6,249 nucleotides of DNA from Candidatus Bathyarchaeota archaeon. Lineage in GTDB: Archaea; Thermoproteota; Bathyarchaeia; Bathyarchaeales; Bathyarchaeaceae. Positions within the stretch are counted from its first letter, which is position 1. Each line of letters opens with the position of its first letter. This document shows, one piece after another, positions 1 to 4,605 of this stretch. Location of the stretch: contig JACUTO010000088.1 of the NCBI GenBank assembly GCA_014859755.1, forward strand, positions 1 through 6,249, read 5' to 3'. The notes beneath the pieces were generated by a model that searched no databases, was not told the DNA's origin, and saw only the letters and a list, made by a program, of their open reading frames with translations. Made by a program: the position numbers and the translations under genes.

Positions 1-2
1 TT

Positions 3-107
3 CTTGAGTTTGCTAGACAAAGACGCGTATGCATTATGTGTATGGAGAAGAATCCAAGGTACCGTTAAGTTGTTTGCGTTATGTGGATGAAAATTGGTAA
101 CTTTTAA
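3..107 (+). pseudogene. C-terminal fragment of a second DUF488-type protein, cut by the window edge
   Basis: Read in the frame starting at base 3, the sequence gives LEFARQRRVCIMCMEKNPRY, then R and a TAA stop at 66-68. This matches the C-terminal core of DUF488 proteins, where a helix is followed by a hydrophobic strand, a Cys-x-Glu and then Tyr-Cys-His-Arg. The complete DUF488 gene in this window has the parallel stretch IAIMCVEPNYKYCHRRF. Here the Cys-His pair is missing and a stop follows at once. The same frame continues after the stop as VVCVMWMKIGNF to a TAA at 105-107, which looks like the expected last helix. I infer a decayed gene that lost a few bases at the CHR motif; a natural short C-terminus is less likely. 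The N-terminal part lies outside the window, so whether the rest is intact is unknown. Confidence 0.55.
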
Positions 108-192
108 GTTCTTTTAGTTGTTTTTTGTTGTTCTTGGTGTTTGTGTTCTCTCTTTTGTAGACCCCCTATAGCCCCCCTCTATTAGGGGTCTA
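108..192. terminator. T-rich tract and hairpin between two convergent DUF488-type genes
   Basis: Bases 108-157 are very T-rich on the + strand, including a run of six T at 121-126. This is the kind of signal that ends archaeal transcripts and would serve the left-hand DUF488 fragment. It is followed by an imperfect inverted repeat: TAGACCCCCTA at 158-168 pairs with TAGGGGTCTA at 183-192, with one bulged C. On the minus strand the hairpin lies directly after the complete DUF488 gene and is followed by an A-rich tract rather than a U-run, so it is not a classic intrinsic terminator in that direction. A 9-bp direct repeat, CTATTAGGG, occurs at 179-187 and 190-198; the second copy contains the stop codon of the complete DUF488 gene. 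Confidence 0.4.
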
Positions 193-630
193 TTAGGGAA
201 ACGCGTTGATTTTGGATTCGGTTTGGGTGCGTTTTTCAACAGGGACGGCATTGACACCCATATCTGAAAGCGTTTGCATGATGAACCTTCTGTGACAGTA
301 CTTATAATTCGGCTCGACGCACATGATGGCAATGTTGCTTTCTTTGGTCATCTCTAAGAGCTGTTTTATGCCGCTTTTGTATTCTTCTGTCTCCATATGT
401 TTCTGGTAGCCTCCTCTACGGAAACCTCCCAACGTGTCGCTCATACATTCGTATTTTATCCCCGACTTCGGCAACTCGACTTCAAGGTTTTCTCTCGTAA
501 AATTAGGATTCTTACTTGTTGGAAATCGTCTAACGTCCACTAGTACGCCAACTTCAAGCGTCTTTAAATATTTAATGAATTCGTGCAGCTTCTTCCAGTT
601 TCCATAACCGATCGCGTATATCTTATTCAT
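193..630 (-). CDS. DUF488 family protein
   Basis: This 145-residue protein shows the hallmarks of DUF488 (PF04343): IGYG at residues 7-10 after the first strand, VDVRRFP around 31-37, a LGG loop at 67-69, and the strand IAIMC (100-104) followed by Glu106 and YCHRR (111-115). Length is normal for the family and no motif is missing, so the gene looks intact. The biochemical function of DUF488 is not established; the conserved Cys, His and Arg suggest a nucleotide-binding or catalytic site, but that is inference. I chose the ATG at 630 because IGYG then lies at the usual distance from the N-terminus. A TTG four codons upstream (642) is possible. Neither start has a strong Shine-Dalgarno; an AAGGT sits almost on top of the ATG. 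The AbrB-like gene ends 27 bp upstream on the same strand, so the two are probably co-transcribed. Confidence 0.85.
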   Translation of the reverse strand: MNKIYAIGYGNWKKLHEFIKYLKTLEVGVLVDVRRFPTSKNPNFTRENLEVELPKSGIKYECMSDTLGGFRRGGYQKHMETEEYKSGIKQLLEMTKESNIAIMCVEPNYKYCHRRFIMQTLSDMGVNAVPVEKRTQTESKINAFP

Positions 631-657
631 GACCTTGCCCAACCGTATGCTAACTTT

Positions 658-825
658 TCATCGTCTTCTTCTTTGGCTTTTTCCTGGGCTAGTCATCGGC
701 ATTATGGTTAGCGAGTTTCCTTTGACTCTACTTTGTAGTTCCTCTCCTTCCTTCCAGCCGAGTTCATTGATTTGCGAGGAGGGGATGACAATTACCCATT
801 TTGAGTATTCTCTTTTCCCCACCAC
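658..825 (-). CDS. AbrB/SpoVT (MazE-type) swapped-hairpin DNA-binding protein
   Basis: This is a short gene of 55 codons. It contains REYSKWVIVIPSSQINELGW, then KEGEELQSRVKGNSLTIMPM, and ends in a basic tail with four Arg. The order is strand, IP, helix, LGWKEG turn, and two strands ending in TIMP. That is the plan of AbrB/SpoVT/MazE-type domains, which dimerise into a swapped hairpin that binds DNA and often autoregulates an operon. The GTG codons at 825 and 822 are the only plausible starts, because an in-frame TAA lies directly before 825. One more N-terminal strand residue or two would be usual, so the N-terminus may be slightly eroded. No Shine-Dalgarno is seen, but a TATA-like box lies about 40 bp upstream. 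The DUF488 gene follows after 27 bp on the same strand. I infer a regulator or antitoxin-like partner of that gene. Confidence 0.65.
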   Translation of the reverse strand: MVGKREYSKWVIVIPSSQINELGWKEGEELQSRVKGNSLTIMPMTSPGKSQRRRR

Positions 826-862
826 TTATGCGCGCATTTGAGTTTACGGCTGATTCGCGTTT

Positions 863-874
863 TTCTTATAGCTT
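863..874 (-). promoter_or_regulatory. possible TATA box for the AbrB-DUF488 unit
   Basis: On the minus strand the sequence reads GCTATAAGAAAA. The TATAAG core is centred near 867, about 40 bp before the first GTG of the AbrB-like gene. An archaeal start site about 25 bp downstream would give a leader of only some 15-20 bases, which fits the lack of a clear Shine-Dalgarno. This is one weak motif in AT-rich DNA. Confidence 0.3.
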
Positions 875-900
875 GCTACCTATGTTTTGTTTTCTTGGCT

Positions 901-1060
901 TCACGTCTTTTGGGAGATGACTAGTAGTTTTTCGATGATTGTTAGCGATGTTGAATAGTGGGTAGACGGTTTGAGGTTGCTTAGTATTTCTCTTAGGTTG
1001 TTTATGTCGGTTTTCTTTAGGAGGCCCAGTCGGCGGTGACGCCGAAATGTATTCCGCACT
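901..1060 (-). other. unassigned open tail downstream of the dehydrogenase fragment
   Basis: On the minus strand an open frame runs from a GTG near 1060 to a TGA at 901-903. It includes GLLKKTDINNLREILSNL and ends in SLTIIEKLLVISQKT. The hydrophobic spacing looks like an amphipathic helical C-terminus of a real protein, but I do not recognise the family. It begins inside, and in a different frame from, the UDP-sugar dehydrogenase fragment, so it may be a second remnant joined to it, or chance. A small independent gene is possible but has no supporting Shine-Dalgarno or promoter. Confidence 0.2.
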
Positions 1061-1208
1061 GTTTATTTGAGTGCTGTTCGAGGGCGGATTTGACTAAGTT
1101 TTCTGTGGCACCAAGCATGACTGTGCTCTTGATCACCACCGGGTGATGAGCTTTCTTTTTCTCCAGCGCTTCTTCGATTTCACGTGAGGAGCTTTGGTCC
1201 TCTCGATT
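1017..1208 (-). pseudogene. fragment of a UDP-glucose/UDP-ManNAc-type dehydrogenase
   Basis: The minus strand encodes SREIEEALEKKKAHHPVVIK, followed at once by STVMLGATENLVKSALEQHS and then KQCGIHFGV before a stop at 1017-1019. In UDP-glucose and UDP-N-acetylmannosamine dehydrogenases the same stretch reads roughly as a helix SxxIgxaL, the strand VVVKSTV, PGTTE, a helix, and then FGvxxNPEFLREG. The fragment thus covers about 50 residues from the end of the NAD-binding domain. The loop Pro-Gly is changed to Leu-Gly, the NPEFLREG motif is absent, and stops lie in the same frame just upstream (near 1210-1217). It is therefore a relic. The insertion sequence begins about 35 bp upstream, and no further dehydrogenase sequence is visible beyond the far end of that element, so the insertion did not simply split an intact gene. 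Confidence 0.55.
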
Positions 1209-1242
1209 AGTTTACTATGAGAAATCTTGGTTACGCCATTAA

Positions 1243-1264
1243 TTATAACTAAAGTTTTGCGGTT
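1243..1264 (+). repeat. left terminal inverted repeat of the insertion sequence
   Basis: It begins TTATAACTAAAGTTTTGCGG and ends in TT. It is the exact reverse complement of 2633-2654. Read outward on the minus strand, it ends in AGTTATAATT, a TATA-like sequence pointing at the dehydrogenase and AbrB side. Confidence 0.9.
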
Positions 1265-1449
1265 TGCATAGGGCTTACTGTTCGCATTTTGTGGAACTTT
1301 TTGTGGGAATCTGTCTTCCGCACTAAGCGTTTTTCTGCTCTTTTGGTAGCAGTGCCTGCATATTTGTTGGGAATATCTGTGCGTCGTATGAAGTAATTTC
1401 TGTTGAGATTTTACAGAAAGATATCACGGAGCCGGTGGTGCGGCATAGC
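1265..1449 (+). other. leader region of the insertion sequence
   Basis: This stretch inside the element lies before the transposase start and has no convincing gene. A small hairpin is possible: CTGCT at 1335-1339 pairs with AGCAG at 1348-1352. GGTGGTG at 1434-1440 lies 9 bases before the ATG at 1450 and may serve as the ribosome binding site. On the minus strand an Arg/Lys-rich frame of about 50 codons is open and ends in the left repeat as ...QTAKL. Its end simply mirrors the transposase end ...RTAKL because the repeats are shared, so I do not call it a gene. Confidence 0.35.
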
Positions 1450-2648
1450 ATGAAGATTCTTTGTCCACCTATGGAGCTAATGGACTATCTCAGGGCTTTC
1501 AAGCCGTCCCTGTCTAAGAGGCAGTTCAAGCATCTGATCAACTACGTCACGGGCCTCATAGCCTCCAAGAGGAAGACTGTGAGATACATAGCCAAATCCT
1601 GCCTGGACGAAGGAGACCAAAGCAGCCTCAACCGGTTCCTCCACTCCAAAGCCTGGAGAGCGAAGGCCTTGAACCAGGTTCTTCTCCAACAAGTCTGGGA
1701 AGAGCTAACCCCGATAACGGGCTCCACTCTCTTCCTGATCGTAGACGACACACTGCTGGAGAAGTTTGGAAGGCACATGGAGCTAACGGGCTACCTCTTC
1801 AGCCCCAAACACGGCAAACACATCCTCTGCCACGACATCGTGTCCAGCTACATGCTCACCAAAGATGATGAAGGCTACCCCGTTGACTTACGGCTCTACG
1901 TGAGAAAGGACACATGCCTAGAGGTCCATAGAAAGTTTAAGACCAGGATCCAGCTGGCCGTTGAGCTCATCCAAACCTTCCACCCTCCAAAAGGCGTTAA
2001 TGTGGTCGTGCTGCTGGACGCCTGGTACCTCTGCAGAGATGTGGTAGATGCCGTGAAACGTAGGGGATGGCACTACATAGCCGAAGCTAAGAGCAACCGG
2101 GTCGCCTACCACGACGGTCGGCGAACCCCACTAAGTGAACTGCCTCAAGGCTGAGGCACAGATTCAGGGATGTAGAGGTGGGCGGAGACATTTACGCCAC
2201 CGTCAGCCTCCAGGTGGAGATCCCTAAATTAGGTGCCACAATCCTCGTGATGGAGAGCAGGCATCAGAAGAAGAGGGATCCCATCCACTTCCTTGTAAGC
2301 GACTTCCTTGACCGGGATTCCTCAAAGCTCATAGAAGCGTTCAGGAGAAGACACAAGATAGAAGAGTTTTATAGGGATGCCAAGCAATGCTTAGGACTGG
2401 AGGGTTACATGGTGAGAAGCAGCCATGCCTCCAATAGACACTGGAGGCTGGTCTTCCTCGCCTACACCCTCCTCGTCCTTCTGAAGCGTCGCGTGGTGTC
2501 CTTAGCAGGGAAGACTATTGGGGAGCTCTGCGAGTGGGTATACGACAAATGCATAGAAGGCCTAATCTCCAGAATCTATAACCTGTTCAAGTCCGGAGTC
2601 ACCCTCCCAGAAGCCCTAAAAACCCTAAACCGAACCGCAAAACTTTAG
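1450..2648 (+). pseudogene. DDE transposase with a -1 frameshift
   Basis: The first frame (1450-2154, 234 residues) has an N-terminal helical region, the motif LFLIVDDT with catalytic-type Asp99/Asp100, and VVLLDAWY with Asp190. It ends SELPQG at a TGA (2152-2154). The second frame resumes as LRHRFRDVEVGG and runs to 2648, carrying the third acidic site in HKIEEFYRDAKQCLGLEGY, the IE-xF-x-DxKQ-LGL motif of IS4/IS701-like enzymes. Together the two parts make about 400 residues, a normal full length with all three acidic residues. Adding one base near 2148 joins the frames as CAA AGG CTG AGG, so a single-base loss is the simplest explanation. There is no classic slippery heptamer. I chose the ATG at 1450; GTG at 1435 or 1438 and ATG at 1471 are alternatives. 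The enzyme would cut and rejoin the element's ends. Confidence 0.8.
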
Positions 2649-2654
2649 TTATAA
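2633..2654 (-). repeat. right terminal inverted repeat of the insertion sequence
   Basis: Exact reverse complement of 1243-1264 over 22 bases. It contains the TAG stop of the transposase (2646-2648). Together with the flanking DNA it forms AGTTATAAATTG, a TATA-like sequence pointing rightward toward the toxin-antitoxin pair. Confidence 0.9.
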
Positions 2655-2657
2655 ATT
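2648..2657 (+). promoter_or_regulatory. TATA-like box formed at the right end of the insertion sequence
   Basis: GTTATAAATT at the junction of the right repeat and the flank is close to the archaeal TATA consensus. It lies about 125 bp before the first gene of the toxin-antitoxin pair, so it could give that pair an outward-reading promoter with a long leader. No better box is seen in 2658-2765. Sequence evidence only. Confidence 0.3.
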
Positions 2658-2780
2658 GCTTCTGGGATAAACCACTGGGTTCAGGCGAGGTTAGATGATT
2701 CGGAAGGGGCGGAGGTCAGCGGCTGGTTGGGAGGTTAGGCTTACCAGTGAGGCCTTTAGGCTTTAGTGTGTGGTGAAAGC

Positions 2781-3062
2781 GTGAAGCCTGTGTTTTATAG
2801 CAAAACCGCTAGGGGGCATATCGTTTTCTACGGGTTTCCAATAGAAGTTTTAGAAGATAGCATAGGGACTGAGAAATGGATTAAAATTAAAGAAAATACG
2901 TACAAGATAGAGTTCCTCCGAGGAGGCGCGGTGTTTACGGTTAAATTCGCTGAATATCCCGACTATATTTTTGTAATATCCTTACATAAGACCACGAGTA
3001 AGAAAAAGATTAAAGAGTTGAGAAGGAGATTAATGGAAGGTAGGGGTGAAAATTGTGGTTAA
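2781..3062 (+). CDS. small DUF4258/MqsR-like protein, probable toxin of a toxin-antitoxin pair
   Basis: This 93-residue basic protein begins VKPVFYSKTARGHIVFYGFP, then has a helix IEVLEDSIG, a run of strands (KIEFLRGGAVFTVKF, YIFVISLHKTT), and a Lys/Arg-rich helix KKKIKELRRRL. A His-containing first helix, a second helix and an antiparallel sheet are the layout of DUF4258 and MqsR-like mRNA interferase folds. The similarity is one of pattern rather than of diagnostic residues. The partner gene supports the call: the downstream gene encodes a YgiT-type zinc protein, the usual antitoxin of this family, in the same order as mqsRA. I chose GTG 2781 because GGTGA lies 4 bases upstream (2772-2776); GTG 2766 would add five residues. 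It overlaps the next gene by 8 bases, implying translational coupling. A different small RNA-binding or RelE-like role is possible. Confidence 0.55.
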   Translation: MKPVFYSKTARGHIVFYGFPIEVLEDSIGTEKWIKIKENTYKIEFLRGGAVFTVKFAEYPDYIFVISLHKTTSKKKIKELRRRLMEGRGENCG

Positions 3063-3282
3063 GTGTCCTCACTGTGATGTCGAGATGAAGGCTGGAAAAG
3101 ACGCCTACTTTGACGATAATAACGATATTATTGTTATTCATGACGTTTTCAGGTGTCCCAGCTGCGGCGAAATTATGTTGTCCAGTGAGCAGATGAAGAG
3201 GTTCGTAGGAAAGTTGAGTGCGTTGGGGTTGTGGGGAGAAGGGAAGCGGGTGGAGCTCGTGGATAAAAGAAGAGCCCTGTAA
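3055..3282 (+). CDS. YgiT/MqsA-type zinc-binding protein, probable antitoxin
   Basis: This 75-residue protein has two CxxC pairs: CPHC at residues 4-7 and CPSC at 34-37, the latter in FRCPSCGEIMLSSEQ. Between them lie acidic strands, with a helix after. This is the YgiT-type zinc finger seen in MqsA antitoxins, where the zinc domain binds and neutralises the toxin. The C-terminal helix-turn-helix DNA-binding domain of full-length MqsA is absent; the protein ends in about 35 residues rich in Lys, Glu and Leu. It may therefore neutralise without repressing the operon itself. I prefer GTG 3055, five bases after GGTGA (3045-3049). GTG 3046 is also possible and would lengthen the overlap with the upstream gene to 17 bases. 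A zinc-ribbon protein of other function cannot be excluded, but the pairing argues for an antitoxin. Confidence 0.65.
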   Translation: MVKCPHCDVEMKAGKDAYFDDNNDIIVIHDVFRCPSCGEIMLSSEQMKRFVGKLSALGLWGEGKRVELVDKRRAL

Positions 3283-3301
3283 GGATGATTGTTCCTGATT
3301 G

Positions 3302-3308
3302 TTTTTTT
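3302..3308 (+). terminator. T-run terminator after the toxin-antitoxin pair
   Basis: A run of seven T lies 20 bases after the stop of the zinc protein. U-runs without a strong hairpin are sufficient for archaeal termination, so this is the likely end of the two-gene transcript. Confidence 0.5.
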
Positions 3309-3767
3309 AAGTGTGCTTCAGAGGTTGCATCCTAAATTGTGTATTTAGTCTCTCTTTTCCTATGCCCTTACCTACCAGCCTCCTCGTGTTTCATGGCTCC
3401 CGCCTTTTGGAGATGAGAGAGGAAGAGGCTTTTAGAGGAGTCTTCAATATGTGTTACTGTCCTAGTCCATGGCTTTGAATTTCAGTTTTCTTGGGGGATT
3501 TCTAGGCTGTCTTAGCTATTTAGGTTAGACGCTTTGGAAGGCCTACTCCCCATAGGTTTTAACATACCTCGCCTATTAGGATCCAGATATGATGCATGTT
3601 GAAAACAACGTTTTTTCAAAAAATCAGTTTGCGATTAAAAAGTACATTCCCCCTTTATATGGTCTCAATGTTGATTTCAGCAGTTGTGGTCACAGACATG
3701 GCGAAATACATTCTAGGAATAGGGGCTCTATGTACGTCGCGGTGGCGCCGTCCACACGTTTCTTGCC
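3309..3767. other. intergenic stretch without a recognised gene
   Basis: About 460 bp in which I see no convincing gene on either strand. A 38-codon open frame from ATG 3362 and two overlapping frames starting at 3589 and 3596 have no recognisable motifs; the latter pair give mutually exclusive proteins over the same bases. A perfect short palindrome, TTTTTTCAAAAAA, lies at 3611-3623. TTTATAT at 3655-3661 is a weak TATA candidate about 110 bp before the next gene. The frame of the next gene is open back to a TAG at 3720 but offers no good earlier start codon. The stretch may hold decayed sequence. Confidence 0.4.
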
Positions 3768-4397
3768 ATGAACATTGCTCTGGATGAAGAGGGTTTAGTC
3801 TTTCTAGGAGGGATTTGGTATAAGGCTTTAGAGCGTGGGAGGTTTCGAGAGGTTGAGTATTGGGCCCATGTTCTGTATGAGTACGGAGTATACAAAAGGA
3901 CAAACTTCGTTAGCTTAAGTCGCTTAAAAAGAGCGTTGCTTCCTCTAAAAATAGATGTAAACGCGCTCGAACCTTATGTTGTAAAATTGAGGGCTCTAGG
4001 TCAAAGGTCGGCGAAGATTGTTGAGATTAAGAGTATGCCCTTGGATTTACGAAATGTTTATGCCGCTGCTATTATGGGCTATGTTGGCGATGCTAAAATC
4101 GACGATTATACTCTGCTCATTGGTCAGAAAGAGTGCTTCAAGGATTTTGAAACATGTGTTTATGAAGCGTTTGGCAAGATTAGGATCAGTAATTATGATG
4201 CTGGAAGTATCGAGCATCATCATGTGTCTAAGCTTCTTAGCTACGTCCTATCTGTCGCTGGGTATCATGTATCCAAACGTCAAACGCTTGCGGATAATCC
4301 AGCTCCACTATGGTTTTTCATAATGGACGATTCATTCAAGGGAGCTTATTTAAAGGGTAAAAACCATATTGAAATGTCTTTTCCAATAAACCATTGA
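3768..4397 (+). CDS. truncated LAGLIDADG-like protein (homing endonuclease relative)
   Basis: The 209-residue protein has an N-terminal region of helices (about residues 1-90) and then VYAAAIMGYVGDAKIDDYTL near 97-116. This resembles the first LAGLIDADG helix of archaeal free-standing endonucleases (GxxxGDGxI), with Asp106 in the catalytic position. A strand and helix (LIGQKECFKDFETCVYEAFG) follow. HHVSKLLSYVLSVAGYHVSK and then PLWFF...FKGAYLKG mirror the family's 'L...L..aG...gK...P.wi...k.aFLrG' segment. After FLrG the family shows a second acidic motif (FDGEG-like); here the chain reads KNHIEMSFPINH and stops. I infer that the second motif was deleted and the nuclease is probably dead. The ATG at 3768 has no Shine-Dalgarno. 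The assignment is by pattern only; an unrelated archaeal protein is possible. Confidence 0.4.
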   Translation: MNIALDEEGLVFLGGIWYKALERGRFREVEYWAHVLYEYGVYKRTNFVSLSRLKRALLPLKIDVNALEPYVVKLRALGQRSAKIVEIKSMPLDLRNVYAAAIMGYVGDAKIDDYTLLIGQKECFKDFETCVYEAFGKIRISNYDAGSIEHHHVSKLLSYVLSVAGYHVSKRQTLADNPAPLWFFIMDDSFKGAYLKGKNHIEMSFPINH

Positions 4398-4586
4398 GTC
4401 AAACCTTATTTTGCATACTCTTCGTTTAACTTTCTTTATTTGGGTTCTGTTCTCTAAGATCTTGTGAATTAACCCATTGAACATGTTCACGTCGAGTCTT
4501 TGGGAACGATCGTAGATCGCTAAGGGATTCATTTTTCCATATTCTTCGGTCACGTACTGGAAGCCTGTCTTCACCAACTCAAATGC
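4350..4586 (-). pseudogene. remnant resembling the C-terminus of an archaeal tyrosine recombinase
   Basis: After a TAA at 4587-4589, the minus strand reads AFELVKTGFQYVTEEYGKM. Many archaeal integrases end in a similar tail, roughly 'AIELIEAGFEYVce...KLFRKRK', just after the catalytic Tyr domain. The likeness covers only about 15 residues. Downstream the frame continues (YDRSQRLDVNMFNG, then Lys/Arg-rich) to a stop at 4350 without resembling the integrase ending, and no catalytic Arg, His or Tyr boxes are present. It overlaps the 3' end of the LAGLIDADG-like gene by 48 bases on the opposite strand. I treat it as a possible scrap of an integrated element. Confidence 0.3.
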
Positions 4587-4605
4587 TTATGTGGAAACTC
4601 GGGTG

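Larger units (their letters stand above)
1243..2654 (+). mobile_element. insertion sequence, about 1.41 kb, IS701/IS4-like DDE type
   Basis: Perfect 22-bp terminal inverted repeats bound the element, and a single DDE transposase, split by a frameshift, fills most of it. Length and organisation fit the IS701 or IS4 groups; I cannot separate these by eye. The inside is visibly richer in G and C than the AT-rich flanks, which suggests a recent arrival from a different background. I find no perfect target duplication. The best candidate is TAATT on the left against AAATT on the right (4 of 5 bases) if the element is read as starting at ATAAC. About 185 bp of leader separate the left end from the transposase start, and the transposase stop codon lies inside the right repeat. 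Confidence 0.85.

Noticed and set aside
629..841. A 70-codon + strand frame starting MTLPNRMLTFHRLLLW
   Set aside because: It is antisense to the AbrB-like gene and the start of DUF488; the minus-strand proteins have recognisable family motifs and this one does not.
1477..2112. Three minus-strand open frames inside the transposase
   Set aside because: They are shadows of the GC-richer transposase coding sequence, whose + strand translation carries the DDE motifs.
2695..2766. A 23-codon + frame containing GWEVRLTSEAF just after the insertion sequence
   Set aside because: It has a protein-like look but is too short, has no ribosome site and I cannot place it in a family.
3589..3787. Two overlapping + frames starting at 3589 and 3596, the second with a hydrophobic stretch that could be a membrane segment
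   Set aside because: They compete for the same bases, have no ribosome site or recognisable motif, and run into the start of the next gene.
3655..3903. An 82-codon minus-strand frame
   Set aside because: It is antisense to the start of the LAGLIDADG-like gene, Cys/His/Arg-rich without pattern, and has no supporting signals.
4018..4323. A 101-codon + frame rich in Met, Leu and Ser
   Set aside because: It lies wholly inside the 3768-4397 gene in another frame, and its composition is typical of an out-of-frame shadow.
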